DNA of 17,459 nt from G020354085 sp964629975 (lineage in GTDB: Bacteria > Pseudomonadota > Gammaproteobacteria > Acidiferrobacterales > Sulfurifustaceae). Numbering within the stretch: the stretch's first letter is position 1; each line of letters begins with the position of its first letter. Made by a program: the position numbers and the translations under genes. The stretch covers positions 1-17,459 of the forward strand of contig CAZVUN010000052.1 in the NCBI GenBank assembly GCA_964629975.1, read 5' to 3'. Below the pieces are notes generated by a model. That model searched no databases. It had not been told where the DNA came from and saw only the letters and a program-made list of their open reading frames with translations. This document shows, piece by piece, positions 1-7,719 of this stretch.

Positions 1-2935
1 GGTAGGCGCGCAGCGCCGCGCCGGTGTGACTCGTGGCGTGCAGGGCCACCTCGGCCGGCGTGCCGGCGCACACCAGCGTGCCGCCGGCGGCGCCGCCCTC
101 AGGTCCCAGGTCGATGACCCAGTCGGCGGCGCCCACGACGTCGAGGTTGTGCTCGATGACGACGAGCGAGTGACCGTGCGCGAGCAGCTCGCGGAAGGTA
201 GCGAGCAGCTTCTCGATGTCGGCGAAGTGCAGGCCGGTGGTGGGTTCGTCAAAGAGAAACAGGATCTGGTTGTGCACCGCAGGGCGTGCGCGTCTGCCGG
301 GTGCGGACGCCGCGCGCGGGCGGGCGCGCGCCTGCGCGAGATGGCCGGCGAGCTTCAGGCGCTGCGCCTCGCCGCCGGACAGGGTCGGTACCGGCTGCCC
401 GAGCCGCAGGTAGTCGAGGCCGACGGCCGCGAGCGGCGCGAGCGCGCGTTCGACCTCGGGGTAACCGGCAAAGTAGGCGAGCGCCTCGCTCACGGTCAGT
501 TGCAGCACGTCGCTGATCGATTTGCCGGCGCGGTACCGGGCGCCACGCGGCGCGCGTCGCGTCGTCGGCCACAGCTTCACCTCCAGTACTTCCGGACGGT
601 AGCGCGTGCCGTTGCAGTCCGGGCAGCGCAGGTACACGTCCGACAGGAACTGCATCTCCACGTGCTCGAAGCCGTTGCCGCTGCACGTCGGGCAGCGGCC
701 GTTGCCGGAATTGAAGCTGAAGGTGCCGGCGGTGTAGCCGCGCGCCCGCGCCTCGGGCTCGGCGGCGAACAGGGCGCGAATCGCATCGAACGCCCCCACA
801 TAGCTCGCCGGATTCGAACGCGTGGTGCGGCCGATGGGCGACTGGTCGACCAGCACGACATCGCTCACGTGGTCGTGACCGAGCAGGGCGCGGTGCGGCC
901 CGGGCGCTTCGGTGGCCTTGCCCTTGTGCTTGGCGATGGCACGGTAGAGCACGTCCTGCACCAGCGTGCTCTTGCCGGAGCCGGACACGCCGGTGACGCA
1001 CACCAGGCGGTTGAGCGGGATGCGCACATCGATGCCCTTCAGATTGTGTGCCGCGGCCCCGAGGATCTCGAGGTGGCGCAGCGGCGGATCGCCCGTCGCG
1101 CCACGCGGGGCGCGCGGCGTCTGCCCGACACGCTTGCGTCCCGCGAGGTAACTGCCGGTGAGCGAGCCACGGGCGCGTGTCAGCGCCGCCGGCGTGCCGA
1201 AGAACACGATGCGCCCGCCGCGCTCACCGGGTCCCGGGCCGATGTCGAGGATGCGATCGGCGGCCAGCATCACCTGCGGGTCGTGCTCGACCACGAGCAG
1301 CGAGTTGCCGTTGTCACGCAGGCGCTTGAGCACCTCGACCACGCGGTGCATGTCGCGCGGATGCAGCCCGATCGACGGCTCGTCGAGCACGAACAGGGTG
1401 TTGGTGAGGGAGGTGCCGAGCGCGGTGGTGAGATTGATGCGCTGCACCTCGCCACCGGAGAGCGTGCGCGATTGCCGCTCGAGCGTCAGGTAGCCGAGTC
1501 CGACCTCGAGCAGGTAGCCGAGGCGCGCGCGGATCTCGCCGAGCAGCAGCGCGGTGGCCTCATCGAGCGGCGCCGGCAGGCGCAGCGCCTGCATGAATGC
1601 CAACGCGCGCTCGATCGGCAGGCACATGAGCGCGTGGATGTCGAGACCGCCCGCCGGCGTATCCGTGGCAGCCGGCGCCGGCAGGCGCCACAGCAGCGCG
1701 TCCGGCTTGAGCCGCGCCCCGTGGCAGGCCGGGCACTCGCGGTAGGCGCGGTACTTCGACAGCAGCACGCGGATGTGCATCTTGTAGCTCTTGGTCTCGA
1801 GCCACTTGAAGAAGCGGCCGACGCCGTACCACTTCTTGTCATCCCAGTCGGCGATGGGATCGCGCCGAGGGCCGCGCGCCAGGGATGGCGCGTTTGCGGT
1901 TTCGCCTTCGCCTTCGAGTACCCAGCGCTTGTGTTCGGCGCTCAGGCGCGCCCACGGCACGTCGGTCGGCACGCCGCGGCGGCGCGCGAAGCGCATGAGA
2001 TCGCCCTGGCATTCGATGTAGGAGGCCGTCTGCCACGGGCGAACCGCGCCCTCGGCGAGCGTCTTGCGTTCGTCCGGGATGACCAGTCCGTAGTCGATGC
2101 CGATCACGCGTCCGAAGCCGCGGCAGGTCTCGCACGCGCCGATCGGGGAATTGAACGAGAACAGGCTGGGCGTGGGGTCGGCGTAGTGGATGTCGCAGTC
2201 GGGGCAGTGCAGATCGGCGGAGTAGCGCCAAGGCGGCCCGGCGCCCTGCGATTCGTCGAGCACATGCACCGTCACGCGCCCGCGCCCGTGCGTGAGCGCC
2301 TGTTCGATATCCTCATTCAACCGGCCACGATTCTCGGGCGACAGGCGCAGGCGGTCCTGGATCACCTCGATGCTGCCGGCGCGTTCGCTGTGCACGCGCG
2401 TGTAGCCCTGCTGCGCGAGAAACCCCCGGATCTCGTCGGCGGAGAAGTTCTGCGGGACCGCGACCGCGAAGGTGATGAGGGCCTGCGGTGCGGTCTCGGC
2501 ACAGCGCGCGAGCAGGTCGTTGGTGATGGTCTCCGGCGTGTCGCGCCGCACCGCCCGCCCGCAGCCGCGGCAATACAGTTGTGCGGCGCGCGCGTACAGC
2601 AGCTTCAGATGATCGGTGAGCTCGGTCATCGTGCCGACCGTGGAACGCGAGGTGCGCACCGGGTTGGTCTGGTCGATGGCGATGGCCGGCGGGATGCCAT
2701 CGATGGCGTCGGCCGCCGGCTTGTCCATGCGTTCCAGGAACTGGCGCGCGTAGGGCGAGAACGTCTCGACGTAGCGGCGCTGGCCCTCGGCATACACGGT
2801 GTCGAAGGCGAGCGAGCTCTTGCCCGATCCGGACACGCCGGTGACGACGATCAGCTCGCCGAGCGGCAGGTCGAGATCGAGATTCTTGAGATTGTTCTGG
2901 CGGGCGCCGCGGATGCGGATGACGTGCTCGGACAT
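1..2935 (-). CDS. uvrA: Excinuclease ABC subunit A (UvrA family), 3' end cut by window edge
   Basis: This is the DNA-damage sensing ATPase of nucleotide excision repair, or a paralogue of it; UvrA dimers load UvrB at lesions in the cytoplasm. The frame is open from the ATG at 2935 to base 1 (978 full codons, no stop yet), already longer than the 940 residues of E. coli UvrA. Visible: Walker A GVSGSGKSS at residues 33-41, a Cys4 zinc module (HCPDCD...GACETC), the first signature LSGGEVQR with DEPSIGLH, a second Walker A GVSGSGKST near bases 960-985, a second zinc module (RCPTC...RCPDC), the second signature LSGGEAQR and DEPTTGLH. Several motifs (QRINLTTALG, LKLAGHL, LFLFDEP) differ from E. coli UvrA and resemble the second UvrA found in many bacteria. 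An Arg/Ala/Pro-rich insert follows the second signature. The C-terminal TSHTG motif near base 25 shows that the end is close. No strong ribosome binding site precedes the ATG. Family call is firm; canonical versus paralogue is inferred. Confidence 0.95.
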   Translation of the reverse strand, partial: MSEHVIRIRGARQNNLKNLDLDLPLGELIVVTGVSGSGKSSLAFDTVYAEGQRRYVETFSPYARQFLERMDKPAADAIDGIPPAIAIDQTNPVRTSRSTVGTMTELTDHLKLLYARAAQLYCRGCGRAVRRDTPETITNDLLARCAETAPQALITFAVAVPQNFSADEIRGFLAQQGYTRVHSERAGSIEVIQDRLRLSPENRGRLNEDIEQALTHGRGRVTVHVLDESQGAGPPWRYSADLHCPDCDIHYADPTPSLFSFNSPIGACETCRGFGRVIGIDYGLVIPDERKTLAEGAVRPWQTASYIECQGDLMRFARRRGVPTDVPWARLSAEHKRWVLEGEGETANAPSLARGPRRDPIADWDDKKWYGVGRFFKWLETKSYKMHIRVLLSKYRAYRECPACHGARLKPDALLWRLPAPAATDTPAGGLDIHALMCLPIERALAFMQALRLPAPLDEATALLLGEIRARLGYLLEVGLGYLTLERQSRTLSGGEVQRINLTTALGTSLTNTLFVLDEPSIGLHPRDMHRVVEVLKRLRDNGNSLLVVEHDPQVMLAADRILDIGPGPGERGGRIVFFGTPAALTRARGSLTGSYLAGRKRVGQTPRAPRGATGDPPLRHLEILGAAAHNLKGIDVRIPLNRLVCVTGVSGSGKSTLVQDVLYRAIAKHKGKATEAPGPHRALLGHDHVSDVVLVDQSPIGRTTRSNPASYVGAFDAIRALFAAEPEARARGYTAGTFSFNSGNGRCPTCSGNGFEHVEMQFLSDVYLRCPDCNGTRYRPEVLEVKLWPTTRRAPRGARYRAGKSISDVLQLTVSEALAYFAGYPEVERALAPLAAVGLDYLRLGQPVPTLSGGEAQRLKLAGHLAQARARPRAASAPGRRARPAVHNQILFLFDEPTTGLHFADIEKLLATFRELLAHGHSLVVIEHNLDVVGAADWVIDLGPEGGAAGGTLVCAGTPAEVALHATSHTGAALRAY

Positions 2936-2998
2936 GCTCGTGGGTTGCGCGCGGTGAGGAGGTGCCTCGTTCGGGGAGGCCGGGAGGACGTAACGGCT

Positions 2999-3027
2999 AT
3001 TGTAACGGTGCGCGGCACACCGTGCTC
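2999..3027 (-). promoter_or_regulatory. Possible uvrA promoter (-10 TACAAT)
   Basis: Reading the minus strand, TACAAT at 3004-2999 matches the sigma70 -10 consensus at five of six positions and lies about 65 bp upstream of the uvrA ATG. The hexamer 17 bp upstream (GAGCAC) is a poor -35. A GTAACGG direct repeat (2990-2996 and 3002-3008, plus-strand sense) brackets and overlaps the -10, so a repressor or activator site is possible. No CTGT-N8-ACAG LexA box is visible. Confidence 0.4.
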
Positions 3028-3073
3028 GGTCATGCCGCTGTCACGGGCACGCGAGCCGGCGCGCCCGGGAGAG

Positions 3074-3101
3074 TTGGCATGCGCGGTGGTCGGAGTAAGA
3101 T
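3074..3101 (+). promoter_or_regulatory. Sigma70-type promoter for the yidB-LysM-lipoprotein-DUF411 cluster
   Basis: TTGGCA (3074-3079, five of six matches to -35) is followed after 16 bp by TAAGAT (3096-3101, four of six matches to -10). Transcription would start near 3108, giving a leader of about 48 nt before the ATG at 3156. It is the best promoter-like sequence in the divergent region and faces the four-gene cluster. Confidence 0.5.
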
Positions 3102-3155
3102 AGGCCGCGTCAACAACGTTAAAGAATACCCTCAACACCACGAAGGTGATTGCCC

Positions 3156-3566
3156 ATGGGCCTGCTCGATGAACTGGCGCGCGGCGTCGGCGCGCAACTC
3201 GGCCAGAGCGCCGGCAACGATCTGGTTGGCGCCGCGCTCAAGCTCATCAACAGTCCCGAGGTCGGTGGGCTGGCCGGGCTGGTGAAGCTGTTCAACCAGG
3301 GCGGCCTCGACAAGCACATGGCGTCGTGGATCAGCACCGGCAAGAACCTTCCGGTCTCGGCCGGTCAGCTCCTGGCGGTGCTCGGCCAGGGCCGCATCGA
3401 CGCCCTCGCCGAACAGGCCGGGCTCGGCAGCCAGCAGCTCTCGAGCGGACTCGCCGAGATGCTCCCGCAAATCATCGACAAGCTCACCCCGGACGGCACG
3501 CTGCCGGCGCAAAACAACCTGTCGGACCAGCTGACCAGGCTGGCCGGCGCCTTCCTGCGCAAGTGA
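3156..3566 (+). CDS. YidB-like protein (DUF937 family)
   Basis: A 136-residue protein with the MGLLDEL start and the features of the YidB family: a region with GGLDKHMASWISTGKN, an ISAEQL-like motif (PVSAGQLLAVLGQG) and a C-terminal LPQIIDKLTPDG that closely matches E. coli YidB (132 residues). No signal peptide or membrane segment is seen, so it is probably cytoplasmic. The biochemical role of the family is not established. The ATG at 3156 is chosen over a TTG at 3150 because AAGG at 3143-3146 is well spaced from the ATG and YidB homologues start with MGL. It is the first gene of a four-gene plus-strand cluster, with 49 bp to the next gene. Confidence 0.85.
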   Translation: MGLLDELARGVGAQLGQSAGNDLVGAALKLINSPEVGGLAGLVKLFNQGGLDKHMASWISTGKNLPVSAGQLLAVLGQGRIDALAEQAGLGSQQLSSGLAEMLPQIIDKLTPDGTLPAQNNLSDQLTRLAGAFLRK

Positions 3567-3615
3567 TCCGCACTGCCCGCACGCATCGACCACTGACCCA
3601 TCCCGGGAGCCCATC

Positions 3616-3840
3616 ATGGCCAACGACGACATGCCGGATTTCTCCAACGTCAAGAGCGGCGCCACCTCGACCGCCACCAAGATCTACACGGTGGTGTCCG
3701 GTGACAGCCTGTCCAAGATCGCCAAGCGCGAGTACGGCGACGCCAAGCTGTGGCCGCGCATCTTCGAGGCCAACAAGGACATCATCAAGGACCCGAACCT
3801 GATCTACCCGGGGCAGAAGCTGAAGATTCCTCCGCCGTAG
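3616..3840 (+). CDS. Small LysM-domain protein
   Basis: A 74-residue protein that is almost entirely one LysM domain (residues 23-71: YTVVSGDSLSKIAKREYGD to the end motif YPGQKLKIP). Residues 1-22 are a polar Ser/Thr/Lys tail with no signal peptide. LysM domains bind N-acetylglucosamine-containing glycans such as peptidoglycan. The domain most resembles the C-terminal half of the E. coli potassium-binding protein Kbp (YgaU), but the BON domain is missing. GGGAGC about 10 nt upstream is a plausible ribosome binding site. It sits between the YidB-like and lipoprotein genes and is probably co-transcribed. Whether it reaches the periplasm without a signal peptide is unclear; a cytoplasmic Kbp-like role is an alternative. 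Confidence 0.85.
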   Translation: MANDDMPDFSNVKSGATSTATKIYTVVSGDSLSKIAKREYGDAKLWPRIFEANKDIIKDPNLIYPGQKLKIPPP

Positions 3841-3892
3841 CGGTCTGTGTGGGATCGCGACCTCCACCCATCGAAACTCAAGGAGAACAACA

Positions 3893-4333
3893 ATGCTGAA
3901 GCCGTCATCCCTGTTTGCGCTGTCGCTGGTCGTGGCCCTCGGGCTCGGCGCCTGTCAGAAGAAGGAAGCGCCCAAGCCGGCCGCGCCCGCCGCACCGGCC
4001 GGCGTGTCGGTGAGCGCCGTGACGCTCGGCAACGCCATCGGCGCCGACAAGAAGGTCACGGCGCCGGCCGAGAGCTTCGCCAAGACCGACACCATCTACG
4101 CCGCGGTCGAGACCCAGGGCGCGGGCCAGGCCACGCTCAAGGCCAGGTGGACCTACCACAAGGGCGACAAGGCGGCGGTGGTGAGCGAGGCCGAGCAGAC
4201 CATCGCCCCGAGCGGACCGGCGGTGAGCGAGTTCCACGTGAGCAAGCCGGACGGCTGGCCGGCGGGTGACTACCAGGTGGAAATCCTGCTCAACGGCGCG
4301 AGCGCGGCCACCAAGAAGTTCACCGTCAAGTAA
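3893..4333 (+). CDS. Small lipoprotein, function unknown
   Basis: A 146-residue predicted lipoprotein. A hydrophobic signal sequence (residues 7-20) ends in the lipobox LGAC, with the acylated Cys at 21. KK and an Ala/Pro linker follow; the residue after Cys is Gln, not Asp, so outer-membrane sorting by Lol is likely. The rest (about residues 40-146) is rich in short beta-prone stretches (LKARWTYHKGDK, SKPDGWPAGDYQVEILLNG) and looks like a single immunoglobulin-like beta-sandwich; this fold is inferred by eye. AAGGAGA 6-7 nt before the ATG is a strong ribosome binding site. It is third of four genes in the cluster (52 bp after the LysM gene, 35 bp before the DUF411 gene). No named family is recognised with confidence. 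Confidence 0.8.
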   Translation: MLKPSSLFALSLVVALGLGACQKKEAPKPAAPAAPAGVSVSAVTLGNAIGADKKVTAPAESFAKTDTIYAAVETQGAGQATLKARWTYHKGDKAAVVSEAEQTIAPSGPAVSEFHVSKPDGWPAGDYQVEILLNGASAATKKFTVK

Positions 4334-4368
4334 CCAAGGCTGGCACCCCTGCCGCGAGGAGGTTGATC

Positions 4369-4830
4369 ATGTCGTATCGCCACGTCGCTGTCGTGTTCGC
4401 CGGCGTCCTCGCGGCGGTTGCGGCGCTGCCGCTCGCGCCGCCGGCGGCGGCGCAGGCGCAGGCGCGTCAGGTCACGGTCTACAAGACCGCCACCTGCGGC
4501 TGCTGCAACGCCTGGATTGACCACCTCAAAGCCAACGGCTTTCGCGTGCAGGCCGAGAACGTCACCGATCTCGACGCCTACAAGCGTCGCTACGGTGTCG
4601 CCGGCTATCTCGCCGCCTGCCACACCGCGGTCGTCGACGGCTACGTGGTCGAGGGCCACGTGCCGGCCGCCGACATCCGGCGGCTGCTCAAGGAGCGCCC
4701 GAAGGTGAAGGGCATCGCCGTGCCCGGGATGCCGATGGGTTCGCCGGGCATGGAAGGGCCGACCCGGGAGCCGTACAGCACCGTCACTTTCGACGAGGCC
4801 GGGCGCGTGAAGGTCTACGCGCGCCATTGA
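4369..4830 (+). CDS. DUF411 exported metal-binding protein
   Basis: A 153-residue protein with a Sec-type signal peptide (hydrophobic residues 7-29, Ala-rich cleavage region near 28-32), so the mature form is periplasmic. The mature part matches DUF411: the CGCC motif at 43-46 (VYKTATCGCCNAWIDHLK), a Cys-His pair at 84-85, His98 in EGHVPA, and MPMGSPGM at 121-128. These Cys, His and Met ligands fit Cu(I) binding, and the family often sits near copper-resistance genes; the metal is inferred. The ATG at 4369 is preferred over a TTG at 4363 because GAGGAGG at 4356-4362 is ideally spaced for the ATG. It is last in the four-gene cluster and converges on the GGDEF-EAL gene with only 16 bp between the stop codons. 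No known copper pump or CueR-like gene is next to it here. Confidence 0.9.
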   Translation: MSYRHVAVVFAGVLAAVAALPLAPPAAAQAQARQVTVYKTATCGCCNAWIDHLKANGFRVQAENVTDLDAYKRRYGVAGYLAACHTAVVDGYVVEGHVPAADIRRLLKERPKVKGIAVPGMPMGSPGMEGPTREPYSTVTFDEAGRVKVYARH

Positions 4831-4846
4831 GGGCGAATCTGCCGCC

Positions 4847-7717
4847 TCAGGCTCCGGCGCGTGCGGGGTCGGCGCTATCGGCTACCGGTCGAATACTGCC
4901 GAAACGGCGCTGCGCCGGTGCGGTGCGCAGGAAGCGCAGGAATTCGTCGGTTGGCAGTGGCCTGCTCACGTAGTAGCCCTGAATGTAGTAGCACTGGCGC
5001 GCCCGCAGGAACGCCGCCTGCGCCTCGGTCTCGACGCCCTCGGCCACGACCTCGCGCTTGAGTGCGCTGGCCATTGCGATGATGGTGTCCACGAGTATCC
5101 CGGCGTCGTCGCTCGCCGGCACATCGCGGATGAAACTGCGATCGATCTTGACGGCGTGGATCGGGAAACGCTTGAGATAGGCGAGGGATGAGTAACCGGT
5201 GCCGAAATCATCGATCACCAGGCGCACGCCCATCGCCTGCAGCCGGCCGACGTTGGCCACGACCTCATCGGCATCCTGCAGCAGCAGGCTCTCGGTGATC
5301 TCGAGCTCCAGGCGGTGCGGGGCGACGTCGGCGGTCTCGAGCGCGCGGCGCACCGCATCGGCGAGGTTGGTGTGGCGGAACTGGCGGCTCGATACGTTGA
5401 CCGCGATCCGCTCCGGCGCAACGCCTTGCCGGATCCATGCCCCGAACTCGCTGCACGCACGCCGCAACAGGTGTTCGCCCAGCTGTTCGATCAGCCCGGC
5501 ATTCTCGGCAATGGTGACGAACTGTGACGGGCCGAGCAGGCCGCGCTCCGGGTGTTGCCAGCGCACCAGCAGTTCCGCACCGACGATCTGTCCGGTGCGC
5601 AGGTCGACCTGCGGCTGATAGTAGGTCACGAACTCGTCGCGTCCGAGCGCGCGGTGCAGGTCCTGCTCGAGCGTCATGCGCTCCAGCGCTTCGATGTTCA
5701 TTCGTTCCTCGAAGAACACATAGCGCCGGCGCCCGCTCTGCTTGGCGCGATACATTGCGGTGTCCGCCTTGCGCAGCAGCTCATCGGCCGTGCTCGCGTC
5801 GTCGGGATAGAGCGTCACACCGATGCTGCAGCTCACGAACGTCTCGCGACCGTCGAGGAGGATCGGCTCGGACAGCAGGCGCATGATGTTCTCCGCCACG
5901 ATCTGCACGTCGCGCGGGTTCGCGACGTTCCCGAGGATCACGGTGAACTCATCGCCGCCCAGGCGCGCGACCAGGTCGGTCTCGCGCACGCAACCGCGCA
6001 TGCGCAGCGCCATTACCTGCAGGAGCCGGTCGCCCGCGGCGTGACCAAAGGTGTCGTTGATGTCCTTGAAGCGATCGAGATCGATGAACAGCACCGCCAC
6101 GCGCCGGTTGAGGCGCTGCGCCTGCGCCAGGTCCTGTGCCAGTTTATCGCGCAGGTACAGGCGGTTGGGCAGCTCGGTGAGCGGGTCGTAGTGCGCCTGG
6201 CGATAGAGCTGCTCCTCGTGCTCGGCGGCGGACAGCGTGACGGCCAGGCGATTGGCCAGCTCACGCACATGCGTGTGCGCCTCCGTCGGCATCGCCTGCG
6301 CGTGTGCATACCCGAGCATGATAATTCCGACGAGGCGGTCTTTGGACAGGATCGGCAGCACGTAGGCGGCCTTGGCGCGATGTTCGCGCAACGGCGCGAG
6401 GAAGGCGCGCGTCCGGTCTTCGGGCTCGACGACGAAGCCGGCGGCGCGTTGCAGCAGCAGCTGCGCCTCGGCCGGCGGGATCTGCGTACGGCCGGTGTGC
6501 ACGACCGGGTCAGCGGCGCTCGCGCGCACGTAGGTGCGGCCGAGGTCGGGGGCGTCGCGTTCGACCACGGTCAGGGCAATGACGTCGGCCGGCACGATGT
6601 GCGGCAGGTGCCGCAGCACCACATCGATGATGCGATCGATGTTGAGTTCCGTGAGGATCATGCGGTCGATCTCCGACCAGGTGCTCAAGGCGGAGAATTG
6701 CTGTCCCAGGCGTGTCGCCATTTGCTGCAGGGCGCCGGCCAGCTCACCGAATTCGTCGTCGCTGGTGACGTCGATGCGCGTGCTGAAGTCCTGGTTGCCG
6801 ATCCGGCGCGTCGCATCGACCAGGCGCTCGAGGGGCACGAGGCGGCGGCGCACCTGCACCACCGTGAGCAGCGTGACGATCAGCAGGGCAAGTCCGACGA
6901 CGGTCAGAAAGGTGTTGCGGAAGTGCTGGATGCGGCCGAGCACCGCCGATTCCGGCCGGCTGGCCACGATGCGCAGGCTGGCAGCGTCGAAGCGTGCCTC
7001 GAGGAACAGCGTCCAGCTCGCGGCGCGGTGGCGCTCGTCGTCGAGCGTCCAGTCCAGACGCTGGATGCCGCTGCCCTCGCTCGCGCGCAGCGTGGCGGAC
7101 GCGACCGCCGGCAGGGCGCGCGTGCAGAACAGTGGTTGCTGGTGCTTGCTCAGCACGCACAAGTCCGTCAGGTACGGGGCCGCATCCGGGTCGCCCCACA
7201 GGTAGGCCGGCTGTGGCTCGCCGATCAGCCACGCCGGGCCGAGCGGATCGCGCACCGCCCGCACGAGCACAAGGCGTGGCGGCGTGGCCGGGCCCGCATC
7301 GACCAGGCGCAGCACGGTGGCGGCGGTCGGTGGCGTCGGCACCAAGGCCGCGAGACTCGGCAGGCGCGGGAGCTCGCCGCGTAACGGACGAGGGTTGCCG
7401 TCGGCGCGCACCAGCGCGACGTACAGGAACGGGTCGCGCGCGCTTGCGAGCGGACCCGCGACCCCGGCGCGTGTCTGCTCGTAAGATTGCAGGGCGTCCT
7501 CCAGCACCAGCAGCCGCTCGTACAGCGCCATGCCGTAGCTCTTGGCGGTGCCGCTGAGCTCACGCGCACTCATGTCGAGCAATACCGCCTGCACCTGGCC
7601 GAGCGACAGCGCGGCGAGAATCGCGAGCGGCAGCAGCGCCGAGACGACGAACAGCACAAACACCCGGCGCCCGACCTTGCTGCGCAGGAACGCGATGTCG
7701 ATCGCGGGCAGGTGCAC
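4847..7717 (-). CDS. Membrane GGDEF-EAL protein with HAMP and GAF-like domains
   Basis: A 956-residue cyclic-di-GMP signalling enzyme. Order: transmembrane helix (about 19-40), periplasmic sensor region (about 41-265), second transmembrane helix (about 268-288), HAMP, a GAF-like region (about 345-495), GGDEF and EAL. The diguanylate cyclase motif GGDEF is intact at 587-591, and the product-inhibition site RETD precedes it by five residues. The EAL motif reads ELL (715-717), but the other phosphodiesterase residues are present: NVSSRQF, ITES, DDFGTGYSSL, KIDRSFI and EGVET. Both activities are therefore possible. The start is a GTG two bases after the stop of the upstream pseudopilin gene, with a poor ribosome binding site, so translation may depend on coupling. 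The N-terminal helix with VSALLP supports this start. The sensor ligand is unknown. Confidence 0.93.
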   Translation of the reverse strand: MHLPAIDIAFLRSKVGRRVFVLFVVSALLPLAILAALSLGQVQAVLLDMSARELSGTAKSYGMALYERLLVLEDALQSYEQTRAGVAGPLASARDPFLYVALVRADGNPRPLRGELPRLPSLAALVPTPPTAATVLRLVDAGPATPPRLVLVRAVRDPLGPAWLIGEPQPAYLWGDPDAAPYLTDLCVLSKHQQPLFCTRALPAVASATLRASEGSGIQRLDWTLDDERHRAASWTLFLEARFDAASLRIVASRPESAVLGRIQHFRNTFLTVVGLALLIVTLLTVVQVRRRLVPLERLVDATRRIGNQDFSTRIDVTSDDEFGELAGALQQMATRLGQQFSALSTWSEIDRMILTELNIDRIIDVVLRHLPHIVPADVIALTVVERDAPDLGRTYVRASAADPVVHTGRTQIPPAEAQLLLQRAAGFVVEPEDRTRAFLAPLREHRAKAAYVLPILSKDRLVGIIMLGYAHAQAMPTEAHTHVRELANRLAVTLSAAEHEEQLYRQAHYDPLTELPNRLYLRDKLAQDLAQAQRLNRRVAVLFIDLDRFKDINDTFGHAAGDRLLQVMALRMRGCVRETDLVARLGGDEFTVILGNVANPRDVQIVAENIMRLLSEPILLDGRETFVSCSIGVTLYPDDASTADELLRKADTAMYRAKQSGRRRYVFFEERMNIEALERMTLEQDLHRALGRDEFVTYYQPQVDLRTGQIVGAELLVRWQHPERGLLGPSQFVTIAENAGLIEQLGEHLLRRACSEFGAWIRQGVAPERIAVNVSSRQFRHTNLADAVRRALETADVAPHRLELEITESLLLQDADEVVANVGRLQAMGVRLVIDDFGTGYSSLAYLKRFPIHAVKIDRSFIRDVPASDDAGILVDTIIAMASALKREVVAEGVETEAQAAFLRARQCYYIQGYYVSRPLPTDEFLRFLRTAPAQRRFGSIRPVADSADPARAGA

Positions 7718-7719
7718 GG

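Noticed and set aside
26..3103. 1025-residue plus-strand open frame
   Set aside because: It is the antisense shadow of uvrA; very high GC makes stops rare, the product is Arg/Ala/Gly-rich with no recognisable family.
2936..3155. LexA (SOS) box in front of uvrA
   Set aside because: CTGT occurs at 3038-3041 but no ACAG lies at the required spacing.
4828..4849. Bidirectional terminator between the DUF411 and GGDEF-EAL genes
   Set aside because: The 5-bp stem TGAGG/CCTCA is made mostly of the two convergent stop codons; it is too weak and has no U-runs.
5552..7384. 610-residue plus-strand open frame
   Set aside because: Antisense shadow of the GGDEF-EAL gene; composition is biased and no domain is visible.
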